DNA of 64,000 nt from Rhodospirillales bacterium (GCA_947466085.1 CANIEC010000005.1:1-64000), one strand, 5' to 3'; positions 18,670 to 28,343 are shown, numbered from the stretch's first letter. Notes: generated by a model not told the origin, from the letters alone. A program made the numbers and translations.

Positions 18670-19773
18670 ATGACCGATATCCAGTCATCCGCCCCTGCGC
18701 CGCTGCCGGCTCCGAAGCTCGGGCGCTGGGCCAACGCCAACGAACTCCCGGTCATCGACTTCGCGCCGCTCGGCGGCACCAACGAGGAGGCCAAGGAGCG
18801 GCTCGCCCGCGAAGTCCACGATGCCTGCCGCGACGTCGGGTTCCTGACGATCGTCAATCACCCCGTGCCGCCGGAGAAGATCCGCGAGATCTTCCGCCAG
18901 TCGAAGCGGTTCTTCGCTCTGCCGCTCGAGGCGAAGATGAAGGCCTACATGGGCAACTCCAACCTGTTTCGCGGCTATCTGCCGATGGACCAGCCCGGGA
19001 AGCAGAATGCCTATCGCGGCGCAGCCATCGACGGCTTCCAGCCCCATCTCGATCCGGCGCGCATGAAGGCACGCAAGCCGCACAAGAACGAAGCCTTCCA
19101 GGTCTCGATCGAACTGCCGGACGACGATCCGGACGTCGTCTCGGGCAAGCCGCTGCACGGCGCCAATCTGTGGCCCGACGACCTGCCGGGCTTCCGCGAG
19201 GCGGTGCTGGGCTACCATGCCACCATGACCGACTTCGCCGCCCTGCTTGCCTCCGTGTTCGCGCGCGGACTCGACCTGCCGGATGGGTACTTCGCGCAGT
19301 ACTACAAGAAGCCGCTGATCCAGGTCCGATTGCTCCATTACCTGTCGCAGGACACACAGGCGGCCCTCGAGGGCGGCGACAGCCGCGCTCATCAGGATGC
19401 CGGTGGATTCACGATGCTGCAGCAGGACGATGTCGGCGGGCTCGAGATCAAGAGCAAGTCCGGGGAATGGCTGATCGTGCCACCCGTCGAGAACAGTTTC
19501 ATCGTCAATATCGGCGACTCGATGCGTATGTGGACGAACGACCGGTTCGCCTCGACGCTCCATCGCGTCGTCAACCACTATGGCCGCGAGCGGTATTCGG
19601 TCGGCGTGTTCGCCAACCCCGACTACGACACCGTCATCCGTCCGCTGCCGACCTGTGTCGACGCCGAACACCCGCCGACCTTCGACAGCATGAAGGCCGG
19701 CGAGGCGCTGTTGTATCTCTACAGCCGGGTCTGGCCTTCCAAGGGCGAACCGGACAAGGTTTCGTCCTACTGA
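18670..19773 (+). CDS. 2-oxoglutarate/Fe(II) dioxygenase, isopenicillin N synthase-like
   Basis: A 367-residue enzyme of the plant-type 2OG-Fe(II) oxygenase/IPNS family. The N-terminal DIOX_N part includes LPVIDFAPL and VGFLTIVNHPVP; iron ligands are His and Asp in RAHQDAGGFTML and His in STLHRVVN, and the 2OG-binding Arg is in RYSVGVF. It starts eleven bases after the receptor gene, so it is probably in the transporter operon and may oxidise the imported compound. Substrate unknown. Confidence 0.9.
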   Translation: MTDIQSSAPAPLPAPKLGRWANANELPVIDFAPLGGTNEEAKERLAREVHDACRDVGFLTIVNHPVPPEKIREIFRQSKRFFALPLEAKMKAYMGNSNLFRGYLPMDQPGKQNAYRGAAIDGFQPHLDPARMKARKPHKNEAFQVSIELPDDDPDVVSGKPLHGANLWPDDLPGFREAVLGYHATMTDFAALLASVFARGLDLPDGYFAQYYKKPLIQVRLLHYLSQDTQAALEGGDSRAHQDAGGFTMLQQDDVGGLEIKSKSGEWLIVPPVENSFIVNIGDSMRMWTNDRFASTLHRVVNHYGRERYSVGVFANPDYDTVIRPLPTCVDAEHPPTFDSMKAGEALLYLYSRVWPSKGEPDKVSSY

Positions 19774-19825
19774 CCGTCCCGTCATAGGGGCTTGCAGTGG
19801 CGGCAGCCCATGTCAGGCTGCCGCC

Positions 19826-20920
19826 ATGATCCGCAAGAAAATCCTCGTCGCCGGAGCCACCGGCCTCGTCGGCCATGCCGCCCTGAAGCACTTCGCTGCC
19901 GTCGAGGGCTGCGAAGTCGTCGCCGTCTCGCGCCGAAAGCCGGACGAAACCCACGGGGCGCGATGGTTCCCGCTCGACCTCGGCGACCGGGCGGCCTGCG
20001 AGGCGCTGGCGGCGGAATTCGCGGGCGTTACGCACCTCGTCTATGCCGCCCTCTACGAACGACCCGGGCTGGTCGCGGGGTGGCAGGAAGAGGAGCAGAT
20101 CCGCGCCAACGACCTGATGCTGCGCAATCTGATGGCCCCGCTCGAACGGGCGGCGCCGGGATTGCGGCACGTGGCCTTGCTGCAGGGCACCAAGGCCTAC
20201 GGCGTCCATGTCCGTCCGCTCGCCGTGCCGGCGCGCGAGAACCGTTCGGAAATGCACGAGCAGCCGAACTTCTACTGGAACCAGGAGCGGTTCCTGCGCG
20301 AGCGCCAGCAGGGCAAGGGCTGGAGCTGGTCGATCCTGCGGCCCGTGCTGATCGTGGGCGATTCGGTGGGCAGCGCCATGAACGTCATTCCGGCGCTGGG
20401 CGTCTATGCCGCCTTCATGCGCCGGGCCGGCAAGACGAAGCTCGACTATCCGGGCGGCGTCGGCCGCGTGGCGCAGGCGGTCGATGCCGATCTCCTGGCC
20501 CGCGCCATCGCCTGGTCGGGCGAGGCCGGGACGGCGCGCAACGAGATCTTCAATGTGACCAACGGCGACGTTTTCGTGTGGCCCAATGTCTGGCCCGCCA
20601 TCGCCGATGCGCTGGGCTTCGAGCCGGGCGACCACGTCCCCCTGCCGCTCGACCGCGAGATCCGGCCGCGCGAGGCCGAATGGGCGGAGATCTGCGCGGC
20701 CCAGGGGCTGAGGTCGGGCACGCTGAAGGAGTTCGTCGGCCTGTCGTTCGAATATGCCGACTACACGATGGGCTACGGCCGCACGGAGCCGGGACCGGCG
20801 GCGATCGTCTCGACCATCAAACTGATGCAAGCCGGCTTCACCGAGGTGATGGACACCGAGGCGATGTTCCGGAAATGCTTCGCCGAAATGCAGGAAAAAG
20901 GCCTGCTGCCGCGTCCCTGA
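19826..20920 (+). CDS. NAD(P)-dependent reductase, PRISE (progesterone 5-beta-reductase/iridoid synthase)-like SDR
   Basis: A 364-residue atypical SDR with Rossmann motif VAGATGLVGHAAL near residues 8-20. LLQGTKAYGVH and NFYWNQERFLRER correspond to PRISE-family catalytic segments (the Lys of the GxKHY-type motif and the Tyr of NFYY), which reduce activated C=C bonds of enones. It follows the dioxygenase by 52 bases on the same strand. Bacterial members are usually annotated only as NAD-dependent epimerases. Substrate unknown; the assignment rests on motif resemblance. Confidence 0.75.
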   Translation: MIRKKILVAGATGLVGHAALKHFAAVEGCEVVAVSRRKPDETHGARWFPLDLGDRAACEALAAEFAGVTHLVYAALYERPGLVAGWQEEEQIRANDLMLRNLMAPLERAAPGLRHVALLQGTKAYGVHVRPLAVPARENRSEMHEQPNFYWNQERFLRERQQGKGWSWSILRPVLIVGDSVGSAMNVIPALGVYAAFMRRAGKTKLDYPGGVGRVAQAVDADLLARAIAWSGEAGTARNEIFNVTNGDVFVWPNVWPAIADALGFEPGDHVPLPLDREIRPREAEWAEICAAQGLRSGTLKEFVGLSFEYADYTMGYGRTEPGPAAIVSTIKLMQAGFTEVMDTEAMFRKCFAEMQEKGLLPRP

Positions 20921-21013
20921 AGGCGCGCTTCGGGACGTAGCCTGAGTGTCGTCAAATTGTCATATGCGCCCCTCACCTTCCCGGCCATTCTGAAGGACGA
21001 CGGAGGGCTTGGC

Positions 21014-21937
21014 ATGCAGAGCGAAGGGGACCGCAAGGCGCTGGAGGACCGTGTCCGCCGCGAGCTGGCCGACAGTATCGACGAGGACCTCGAGCTCGAG
21101 CTGGGCGACGAAATGCTGGCCCGCCTGCCCGAGCATGGCGACGGCGACCTGCCGCAGACTGAAGGCATCGACCGGAAATTCTACTTCACCGAGCTGCTGC
21201 GGCTGCAGCGCGAGCTGATCAGGCTGCAAGACTGGGTGATCGCCCGGAAGCTCAAGGTCGTCGTCCTGTTCGAAGGCCGCGACGCCGCGGGCAAGGGCGG
21301 CGTGATCAAGCGCGTCACCCAGCGGCTGAACCCGCGCGTCTGCCGCACCGTCGCCCTGTCGGCGCCGTCCGAGCGCGAGCGCACCCAGTGGTACTTCCAG
21401 CGCTACATCGCGCACCTGCCGGCGGGCGGCGAAATCGTGCTGTTCGACCGCAGCTGGTACAATCGGTCGGGCGTCGAGCGGGTGATGGGCTTCTGCACCG
21501 AAAGCGACGTCCGGGATTTCTTCGAGACGGTTCCCGAATTCGAGCGCATGCTCGTGCGGTCCGGCATCATCCTGCTCAAATACTGGTTCTCGATCACCGA
21601 CGAGGAGCAGAACATGCGCTTCCTGATGCGCATCCACGACCCCATGAAGCAGTGGAAGCTGTCGCCCATGGACCTGGAATCCCGGCGGCGCTGGGAGGAG
21701 TACACCAAGGCCAAGGAGGAGATGCTGGCCCGCACGCATATTCCGGAGGCGCGCTGGTGGGTGGTCGAGGGCAACAACAAGCGCCGCGCGCGCCTCAATT
21801 GCATCCACCACCTTCTCCAGCAAGTGCCCTATAAGGATGTCGAACACCAACCGATCGTCCTGCCGAAGCGCGAACACAAGCCCGACTACGCGCGCATGCC
21901 GGTCGCTCCCGAACTCTATGTCCCGGCGGTTTACTGA
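21014..21937 (+). CDS. ppk2: Polyphosphate kinase 2
   Basis: A 307-residue PPK2 that moves phosphate between polyphosphate and nucleoside phosphates. Walker A-like FEGRDAAGKGG, the LFDRSWYNRSGVERVMGF lid region and the Trp-rich C-terminal segment are intact. Its length and one-domain form fit class I PPK2, which mainly phosphorylates nucleoside diphosphates. The ATG at 21014 has GGAGGG upstream; a TTG at 20957 is an alternative. Its stop overlaps the next start as TGATG, so it is coupled to the decarboxylase. Confidence 0.94.
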   Translation: MQSEGDRKALEDRVRRELADSIDEDLELELGDEMLARLPEHGDGDLPQTEGIDRKFYFTELLRLQRELIRLQDWVIARKLKVVVLFEGRDAAGKGGVIKRVTQRLNPRVCRTVALSAPSERERTQWYFQRYIAHLPAGGEIVLFDRSWYNRSGVERVMGFCTESDVRDFFETVPEFERMLVRSGIILLKYWFSITDEEQNMRFLMRIHDPMKQWKLSPMDLESRRRWEEYTKAKEEMLARTHIPEARWWVVEGNNKRRARLNCIHHLLQQVPYKDVEHQPIVLPKREHKPDYARMPVAPELYVPAVY

Positions 21938-24273
21938 TGGATTTCTTCAGGCGTTTCACGTTCCTCGTCTGCGCTCCGGCCTTCGACGCCGACGATCTCG
22001 AGGGCCACAGGCTCGGCGAGATCACGGTTTCCATCGAGAAGATGGGCTTCCAGGTCGTGCGCGCCCGCCGCATCGAGGATGCCGAGATGGTCGTCCAGAC
22101 CGACGCCGCCATCGGCTGCATGGTCGTGGACTGGGGCAAAAAGGGCCTCGACGGCAAGGCCGCCGCGATGATCAACATGATGCGGCGGCGCGGGCTGGAG
22201 ATGCCGATCGTCCTCCTCGTGCGCCGCAAGCGGCTGGAGGACATCCCCGTCGAGGTGATGGACTACATCGACGGCTACATCTTCCTCTCCGAGGAGACGC
22301 CGGAGTTCATCGCCAAGAACCTGGTGAGCCGGCTCAAGCAGTATGCCGAGACCCTGAAGACCCCGTTCTTCGGCGAGCTGGTCGACTACGCCGAGGAAGG
22401 CAACCAGCTCTGGACCTGCCCCGGCCATAATGGCGGCATCTTCTACAACAGGAGCCCGATCGGCCGGATCTTCGTCGAGCATCTCGGCGAGGCGGTGTTT
22501 CGCGACGATCTCGACAATTCCGTGCTCGATCTCGGCGACCTGCTGGTCCACGAGGGCCCGGCGTTGAAGGCGCAGAAGGAAGCGGCCGTCATCTTCGGCG
22601 CCGAGAAGACCTACTTCGTGCTGAACGGCACCTCGTCGTCGAACAAGATCGTGCTGCAGGCGCTGGTCGCGGAAGGCGATCTCGTGCTGTTCGACCGCAA
22701 CAACCACAAGGCCGCCCATCACGGCGCGCTGTTCCTGGGCAACGGCATTCCGATCTATCTCGAGACCGACCGCAACGCCCACGGGCTTATCGGGCCGATC
22801 TTCCACGAGGCGCTCGACGAGGCCGCCATCCGCGAGAAAATCCGCACCAACCCTCTGATCCAGGACAAGGAGGCATGGAAGCGCGAGCGGCCGTTCCGCG
22901 TTGCCGTCATCGAGCAGTGCACCTACGACGGCACGATCAACGACGCGCGCCTGATCGTCGATAAGATCGGCCATCTCTGCGACTACATCCTGTTCGACGA
23001 GGCCTGGGCGGGATTCATGAAGTTCCACCCGCTCTATGCCGGCCGCTTCGCCATGGGGCTCACCGACCTCGGCCCCGACAGCCCCGGCATCATCGCCACC
23101 CAGTCGGCGCACAAGCAGCTCGCCAGCTTCAGCCAGGCCTCGCAGATCCACGTCAAGGATCGCCATATCAAGGGCCAGCGCCGCCGCATCGAGCATCGCC
23201 GCTTCAACGAATTCTTCATGCTGCACGCCTCGACCTCGCCCTTCTATCCGATCTTCGCCTCGCTCGACGTCGGCGCGCAGATGATGAAGGGGCGTTCAGG
23301 CGAGGTGCTGTGGGACGACACCATCCGGCTGGGCATCGAGATCCGCAAGAAGATGCGCGCCATCCGGCGCGAGTTCGAGGACAAGGAGCGCGACGTGGCG
23401 CGACGCTGGTTCTTCGAGCCCTTCGTGCCCAATCGCGTCACGGTGGGCGGCCGCGAGCAGGCCTGGGAGGACGTGCCGACCGACGACCTCGCCGTCGACG
23501 CGCGCTATTGGGAGCTGGCGCCCGATGCGCATTGGCATGGCTTCAAGCACGTCGCGCCGGGCTATGCGATCACCGACCCCAACAAGCTGGTCGTGCTGAC
23601 CCCGGGATTCGATCGCGAGACCGGGCGCTATGCCGGGCACGGTATCCCCGCGCCCGTGGTCGCGCAGTATCTGCGCGAGAACCAGATCGTCCCGGAAAAG
23701 AACGACCTCAACTCGCTGTTGTTCCTGATGACTCCCGGAGTCGAATCGAGCAAGGCCGGCACCTTGCTGAGCGCGTTCGTGATCTTCAAGCGGCTGCACG
23801 ACGAGAATGCACGGTTGGAAGACGTCATCGGCGAGTTCGTTCGGAAGCGGCCGGCACGCTATGCCGGCATGCGGCTGCGCGATCTCTGCGCCGAAATGCA
23901 CGCCTTCTTCCGCGAGAGCAACGTCAGCCTGATGCAGCGTGCGCAGTTCATGCCCGAGCACCTGCCCGAGCCGGCGATGCCTCCGCACGTGGCGGTCCGC
24001 GAACTGGTACGCAACAATGTCGACTATGTGCCGATCGAAGAGGCGGCGGGCCGAATCGCGACCACCATGTTCGTGGTCTATCCGCCCGGCATCGCCAGCA
24101 TCGTGCCCGGCGAGCGGCTGGACGAACGGGCCAAGCCGATGCTCGACTACCTGCTCATGTTCGAGAAGTCGGCCAACCTGTTCCCCGGCTTCGACGTCGA
24201 GATCCAGGGCATCTACCGCGAGATCGACAAGGACGGCCGCGTGCGCTTCTACACCTACGTGGTGCGCGAGTAG
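21937..24273 (+). CDS. Orn/Lys/Arg decarboxylase (AdiA/LdcI-type, PLP)
   Basis: A 778-residue fold-type I PLP decarboxylase of the large inducible arginine/lysine/ornithine group, making agmatine, cadaverine or putrescine. The N-terminal receiver-like wing domain spans about residues 1-130; then come TCPGHNGG, LNGTSSSNK, LFDEAWAGF, the PLP lysine in QSAHKQL near residue 392, and a C-terminal domain. Arginine is the likeliest substrate but this is not settled by motif. Its start overlaps ppk2. The 3' end overlaps the convergent GNAT gene by 19 bases. Confidence 0.92.
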   Translation: MDFFRRFTFLVCAPAFDADDLEGHRLGEITVSIEKMGFQVVRARRIEDAEMVVQTDAAIGCMVVDWGKKGLDGKAAAMINMMRRRGLEMPIVLLVRRKRLEDIPVEVMDYIDGYIFLSEETPEFIAKNLVSRLKQYAETLKTPFFGELVDYAEEGNQLWTCPGHNGGIFYNRSPIGRIFVEHLGEAVFRDDLDNSVLDLGDLLVHEGPALKAQKEAAVIFGAEKTYFVLNGTSSSNKIVLQALVAEGDLVLFDRNNHKAAHHGALFLGNGIPIYLETDRNAHGLIGPIFHEALDEAAIREKIRTNPLIQDKEAWKRERPFRVAVIEQCTYDGTINDARLIVDKIGHLCDYILFDEAWAGFMKFHPLYAGRFAMGLTDLGPDSPGIIATQSAHKQLASFSQASQIHVKDRHIKGQRRRIEHRRFNEFFMLHASTSPFYPIFASLDVGAQMMKGRSGEVLWDDTIRLGIEIRKKMRAIRREFEDKERDVARRWFFEPFVPNRVTVGGREQAWEDVPTDDLAVDARYWELAPDAHWHGFKHVAPGYAITDPNKLVVLTPGFDRETGRYAGHGIPAPVVAQYLRENQIVPEKNDLNSLLFLMTPGVESSKAGTLLSAFVIFKRLHDENARLEDVIGEFVRKRPARYAGMRLRDLCAEMHAFFRESNVSLMQRAQFMPEHLPEPAMPPHVAVRELVRNNVDYVPIEEAAGRIATTMFVVYPPGIASIVPGERLDERAKPMLDYLLMFEKSANLFPGFDVEIQGIYREIDKDGRVRFYTYVVRE

Positions 24274-24839
24274 GCGATCTCGACCGGCGGCGTGCTGGCG
24301 CCCGCGCCGATGGCGCGCTGCATCAGCACGCTGTCGGCCCACTTGCCGTACTTGAAGCCGACGCCCTCTAGGAGGCCGACCCGGCGGAAGCCGTGGGTCT
24401 CGTGCAGGCTGAGCGACGCGACGTTGTCGGCGTCGATATAGGCGAACATCTGGCGATAGCCCGTGCCGGCGCAGGCCTCGATCAGCGCCGGCAGGAGGAG
24501 ACGGCCGATCCCGGTGGAGACATGGTCGGGATGGACGTAGATCGAATGCTTCACGGCATAGCGGTATGCCGGGCGCTTGCGAAACGGCACCGCATAGGCG
24601 TAGCCCACGATCACGCCGTCGCGCTCCGCCGCGAGATGCGGCAGCCGGCGCCGCAGCATGTTCTTGCGCCGCCGCTTGATGTCGTCGGACTGCGTCGGCT
24701 CGATATCGACGTCGCCCACGCCCCGCGTGATGTGGTGTGTGTAGATCGCGATCATCGCCGGCACGTCGTTTTCGGTCGACGGCCGCACCACGACCGCACC
24801 GCGCGGCTTGTCGAGCAGGGACTCGCTCGTCACTGACAT
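24255..24839 (-). CDS. GNAT N-acetyltransferase, phosphinothricin acetyltransferase-like
   Basis: A 194-residue GNAT enzyme. The acetyl-CoA loop is VHPDHVSTGIGRLLLPALIE, and the downstream ADNVASLSLHETHGFRRVG segment is characteristic of the PAT/MnaT type, which acetylates amino groups of small molecules such as methionine sulfone or phosphinothricin. GGAGG lies upstream of the ATG at 24839. It is convergent with the decarboxylase gene; a role with its amine products is possible but unsupported. Confidence 0.85.
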   Translation of the reverse strand: MSVTSESLLDKPRGAVVVRPSTENDVPAMIAIYTHHITRGVGDVDIEPTQSDDIKRRRKNMLRRRLPHLAAERDGVIVGYAYAVPFRKRPAYRYAVKHSIYVHPDHVSTGIGRLLLPALIEACAGTGYRQMFAYIDADNVASLSLHETHGFRRVGLLEGVGFKYGKWADSVLMQRAIGAGASTPPVEIAYSRTT

Positions 24840-24898
24840 CACTCGATCCTCCTCCGAGACGCCCGGATCAAACACGCCTCCATGACCGTTTCATGTCG

Positions 24899-24943
24899 GC
24901 AAAAAAAAGAGGGCCCGGAGAGTTATTCACTCTCCAGGCCCCC
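24899..24943 (-). terminator. Intrinsic terminator of the LysR gene
   Basis: On the minus strand a strong hairpin (24941-24929 with 24923-24911, one mismatch, AATAA-type loop) is followed by TCTTTTTTTT at 24910-24901. It lies about 110 bases beyond the LysR stop. The rest of 24840-25053 shows no gene. Confidence 0.9.
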
Positions 24944-25053
24944 AGACGCCCCCTCTAAACTCGCTGGCCGCCGCGGCGATCTCTCCAACCGCGCCCCGTC
25001 CATGCACGCGAAGATACGGGCCGGAGGGGCATCGGCACAGGGGGCGCTTGGTA

Positions 25054-25926
25054 TCAATTGTTATGGTTTCGTAACCGGCCGGAAAAGCTCGCCCGCACGT
25101 GATCGGCCAGGTCACGCGCCGCAGGACCCAGGCCCGGCGGCGCATAGAGGTTCACGCGGAACTCGGGCAGCATCGGCAGCCGGGCTTCGCGGCCCAGGAT
25201 GACGAAGCGCTCGGGCACCGAGGAGCGCAGCAGCGGCGCCACCGCGAGACCGGCTTCCAACACGGCGTAAACCGGTTCCAGCCGGCTCACCTCGCAGACG
25301 GCGCGCCAGTCGCGCCGCGCCTTGCCCAGCGCCTCGACCGCGACGGGGCGGAAGACGCAGGTCGGCGCCCCGAGCGACACCGGCAGCGGATCCTTGAGAT
25401 GGGCGTCCCCGTCCGGCGCCCCGACCCAGACCAGCCGGTCGGTGCGCAGCGTCTCGCCGTGGCGGCCGCACTCGGTCTCGGTCGTCATGGCGAGATCGAC
25501 GCCTCCCGACTTCAGCTCCTCCCGGATGACGCGCGAGTCCTCGCAGACCAGGCTGACCCTCACGCGCGGCTGCGCCTTGGCGAAGCGCCGCAGGATCGCC
25601 GGCACGAAGCTGCCGATGATGTCGTAAGGCACGCCGAAGCGAACCTCGCCCTCGAACTGCGGCGCGCGCATCGACGACCAGACCTCGTCGTTCATCGCCA
25701 CGAGACGGCGCGCCTGTTCGAGCAGCCGTTCGCCCGCCGGCGCCAGCACCAGCCCGCGTCCCTGGCGCGTGAAGAGACGGCAGTCGAGCGCTTCCTCCAG
25801 CCGCTTGATCTGCTGACTGGCGGCGGCCTGGCTCATGCCGAGCGCCGCCGCCGCGCGCGTGACGCCGCCCGCTTCGACGACGGTGAGAAAGGCGCGCACC
25901 AGCGCCAGATCGAGGTCCCTACGCAT
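25054..25926 (-). CDS. LysR-family transcriptional regulator
   Basis: A 290-residue LTTR. The N-terminal winged helix is plain (AAAALGMSQAAASQQIKRLE, residues about 24-43), followed by a two-lobed effector domain starting near EGEVRFGVPYDIIG. It is divergent from the dapA-like gene across 80 AT-rich bases and is therefore the likely regulator of that gene. It has its own intrinsic terminator. Confidence 0.9.
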   Translation of the reverse strand: MRRDLDLALVRAFLTVVEAGGVTRAAAALGMSQAAASQQIKRLEEALDCRLFTRQGRGLVLAPAGERLLEQARRLVAMNDEVWSSMRAPQFEGEVRFGVPYDIIGSFVPAILRRFAKAQPRVRVSLVCEDSRVIREELKSGGVDLAMTTETECGRHGETLRTDRLVWVGAPDGDAHLKDPLPVSLGAPTCVFRPVAVEALGKARRDWRAVCEVSRLEPVYAVLEAGLAVAPLLRSSVPERFVILGREARLPMLPEFRVNLYAPPGLGPAARDLADHVRASFSGRLRNHNN

Positions 25927-25959
25927 TTTGATACATAATCATTTCCGAACGATCTCATC

Positions 25960-25975
25960 AAAAACATTCGTTTTT
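25960..25975. promoter_or_regulatory. Palindrome in the LysR/dapA intergenic region, candidate operator
   Basis: AAAAAC at 25960-25965 and GTTTTT at 25970-25975 form a perfect 6-bp palindrome with a four-base centre, in the AT-rich 80-bp divergent spacer. LTTRs usually bind such sites between themselves and their target. Assignment is by position only. Confidence 0.4.
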
Positions 25976-26006
25976 ATTATTCTTCTGACCGCTCTAGCGT
26001 CTCACC

Positions 26007-26894
26007 ATGACCACGAAGATTTCAGGCCTCTGGCTGCCGCTCATCACGCCGTTCAAGGACGGCGCCATCGATTTCGCGAGCTACGACCGGCTGGTGAACC
26101 ACTACATCGCCAAAGGCGTCGACGGGCTGCTGCCGCTCGGCACAACGGGTGAATCGCCAGCGCTCGACGAGGACGAGGTCGCCGCCGTCATCGAGCGAAC
26201 GCTGGCGGTTGCCGACGGAAGGGTGCCGGTGTTTGCCGGTATCGGCGGCAATGCAACGGCCAAGGTCGAGAAGGAGCTGAAGCGGCTTCGCCATCTGCCG
26301 ATCGCGGGCATCCTCTCGGTGTGCCCCTGCTACAACCGGCCGAGCCAGGACGGGCTGATTGCGCACTTCCGGCGCTTCGCCGCAGCCACCGACCGGGACG
26401 TGGTGATCTACAACATCCCCTATCGCACGGCGGTCAATCTATCGAACGACTCGCTGCTCGAACTTGCCGAAGTGCCGAACATCGTGGGCGTGAAGGACAG
26501 TTCCGGCAGCGTCGAGCAGTCGCTCGAGCTGCTGCGCCGCAAGCCGACCGACTTCGCCGTGTTGACCGGCGAGGACGCGCTGTTCTTCACCATGAAGGCC
26601 AACGGCGCCGAAGGCGGCATCCTGGCGGCGAGCCACCTGATGACGGAAGGCTTCGTCGAGGTCGAGCGCTGCTTCGCCGCCAACGACCTCGCCGGCGCGC
26701 GGGCCGCCTGGGCGCCGCTTGCCCACTTCGTGCCGATGCTGTTCGCCGAAGCCAACCCGATGCCGATCAAGCATCTCCTGTGGCGCCAAGGGCTGATCGC
26801 CTCGCCGGAGTGCCGACTGCCGCTCACGAAGATCTCCGACGGGCTGGCCCGCCGGCTCGACGCGGTGTTCGCCGACAGGCGGGCGGCAGCCTAG
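26007..26894 (+). CDS. dapA: Dihydrodipicolinate synthase-family protein
   Basis: A 295-residue class I aldolase of the DapA/NanA family. DHDPS residues are present: the LGTTGES threonine pair, Tyr in CYNRPSQDG, Tyr and Arg in NIPYRTAV, and the Schiff-base Lys in VGVKDSSG. This favours true 4-hydroxy-tetrahydrodipicolinate synthase of lysine biosynthesis over NanA or KDG aldolase. The divergent LysR and isolation from other dap genes could instead mean a catabolic paralogue. It overlaps the convergent mscL by four bases. Confidence 0.82.
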   Translation: MTTKISGLWLPLITPFKDGAIDFASYDRLVNHYIAKGVDGLLPLGTTGESPALDEDEVAAVIERTLAVADGRVPVFAGIGGNATAKVEKELKRLRHLPIAGILSVCPCYNRPSQDGLIAHFRRFAAATDRDVVIYNIPYRTAVNLSNDSLLELAEVPNIVGVKDSSGSVEQSLELLRRKPTDFAVLTGEDALFFTMKANGAEGGILAASHLMTEGFVEVERCFAANDLAGARAAWAPLAHFVPMLFAEANPMPIKHLLWRQGLIASPECRLPLTKISDGLARRLDAVFADRRAAA

Positions 26895-27313
26895 CCGCGC
26901 GCCTTCAGGAGATCGCGGATCTCCGTCAGCAGCTCCTGCTCCTTGGAAGGCGGCGCGGGCGGCGGCGGTGCACTTTCCTCCTGCTTGACCACGCGGTTCA
27001 TGCCCTTGATCACCAGGAACAGGACCCAGGCGATGATCAGGAAGTTCACCGTCACCGTCAGGAACGTGCCGTAGCCCAGCGTCGCGCCGGCCTTCTTGGC
27101 CGCATCGTAGGTCGCGGCCTGGCTGGCCGCGGGCGTGAGACCGATGAAGTAGTTGGTGAAGTCCAGTCCGCCCGCGATACGGCCGATGATCGGCATGATG
27201 ATGTCGCCGACCAGCGAGTCGATGATCTTGCTGAAGGCGGCGCCGATGATCACGCCGATGGCGAGATCCACGACGTTGCCGCGCATCGCGAATTTCTTGA
27301 ATTCCTGAAGCAT
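26891..27313 (-). CDS. mscL: Large-conductance mechanosensitive channel
   Basis: A 140-residue MscL, the emergency valve releasing solutes on hypo-osmotic shock. The N-terminal helix ([17 protein letters not shown]) and pore helix ([17 protein letters not shown]) are unmistakable; a second membrane helix and a C-terminal charged coil follow. A Pro-rich linker ([10 protein letters not shown]) precedes the coil. GGGGGAGAAG lies upstream of the ATG at 27313. It follows the AEC carrier by 23 bases on the same strand. Confidence 0.97.
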   Translation of the reverse strand: MLQEFKKFAMRGNVVDLAIGVIIGAAFSKIIDSLVGDIIMPIIGRIAGGLDFTNYFIGLTPAASQAATYDAAKKAGATLGYGTFLTVTVNFLIIAWVLFLVIKGMNRVVKQEESAPPPPAPPSKEQELLTEIRDLLKARG

Positions 27314-27336
27314 GGATCTTCTCCCCCTTGTCGTCG

Positions 27337-28275
27337 TCAGGTCACGCGCAGCCATACCAGCAAAGCAGAAACCGTCACCACCGAGAAGGCCGTCGACAGC
27401 AGAACGGAGGCGGTGTTCTGCTCGACGGACACATCGAACTGTTTGGCCAGCACGAAGGCGTTGGCGGCGGTCGGCAGCGCGGCCATGAGCAGCGCCACCT
27501 TGCCCGCTATCGAATCGATGGGCACGAAGAAAGGCAGGATCAGCAACGCCGCCAGCGGCTGCAGCAGGAGCTTGATCAGGGTGGCGAGGCCGGCCTCGGC
27601 GAGGCCGCTCTTGATCGACTTGTCCGACAGGAACAGGCCGATGGCGAACAGGGCACAGGGCGCGGCCGCGGCGCCCATGAGGTCGAGCCACTTCTCGACC
27701 GGCACCGGAATGGGCAGGCCGACCCAGGAGGCCACGATGCCCAGCGCGATCGAGACCGGCAACGGATTGCGCGCCACGTTGAAGGCGGCGCGCAGGAAGG
27801 TCCGCACCGGCCCGTGCCCCGCCGCGACTTCGAGCTCGATCAGCATGACGCCGAACACCATTGAGACGACGGCCGTCACGATCACCGTGAGCATGGCCGG
27901 CGGCAGGCCCTGCTCGCCAAAGGCCGCCAGGCAGAGCGGCACGCCCATGTAGCCGACGTTGCCCCAGGACGCGGCGATCCCCTGCAGGCTCATCGCCGCC
28001 AGACCGCCCTGCGAAACAAGGCGGGTGGTGACCATGCCGACGAGGAAAGTGGCAACCACGGCGATTCCGAAGCCCGCCATGAGGCTGGGATCGAGCACGG
28101 CGGCCACCGGCGTACGCGCCAGAGTGCCGAAGAACAGCACCGGCAGGGCGAAATAGCTCACGAAGGCGTTGAGCGCCGTGGTCGCTTCCGGCCCCAGGAT
28201 ACGCCAGCGGCCGGCCAGGAAGCCCGCCAGGATGACGCCGAAGATCGGCAGGGCGACGTTGAAAATGGCCTGCAC
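27337..28275 (-). CDS. AEC-family transporter
   Basis: A 312-residue inner-membrane protein with about ten hydrophobic segments matching the auxin efflux carrier (AEC) family: [13 protein letters not shown] at the start, [11 protein letters not shown] in the middle and [13 protein letters not shown] near the end. Bacterial members carry malate, malonate or unknown anions. It is upstream of mscL in the same direction with a short gap, so the two may be cotranscribed. Confidence 0.88.
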   Translation of the reverse strand: MQAIFNVALPIFGVILAGFLAGRWRILGPEATTALNAFVSYFALPVLFFGTLARTPVAAVLDPSLMAGFGIAVVATFLVGMVTTRLVSQGGLAAMSLQGIAASWGNVGYMGVPLCLAAFGEQGLPPAMLTVIVTAVVSMVFGVMLIELEVAAGHGPVRTFLRAAFNVARNPLPVSIALGIVASWVGLPIPVPVEKWLDLMGAAAAPCALFAIGLFLSDKSIKSGLAEAGLATLIKLLLQPLAALLILPFFVPIDSIAGKVALLMAALPTAANAFVLAKQFDVSVEQNTASVLLSTAFSVVTVSALLVWLRVT

Positions 28276-28313
28276 GGCGCGTCCGATTGCAGTTGCTCTA
28301 ATCTATTAAGAAT

Positions 28314-28343
28314 TTGACATAAATGCCATAAATCACATAGCAT
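28314..28343 (+). promoter_or_regulatory. Candidate sigma-70 promoter
   Basis: TTGACA at 28314-28319 is followed after 18 bases by TAGCAT at 28338-28343, in an AT-rich spacer 60 bases upstream of the small secreted protein gene. The -35 box is perfect, the -10 box weak. Confidence 0.45.
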
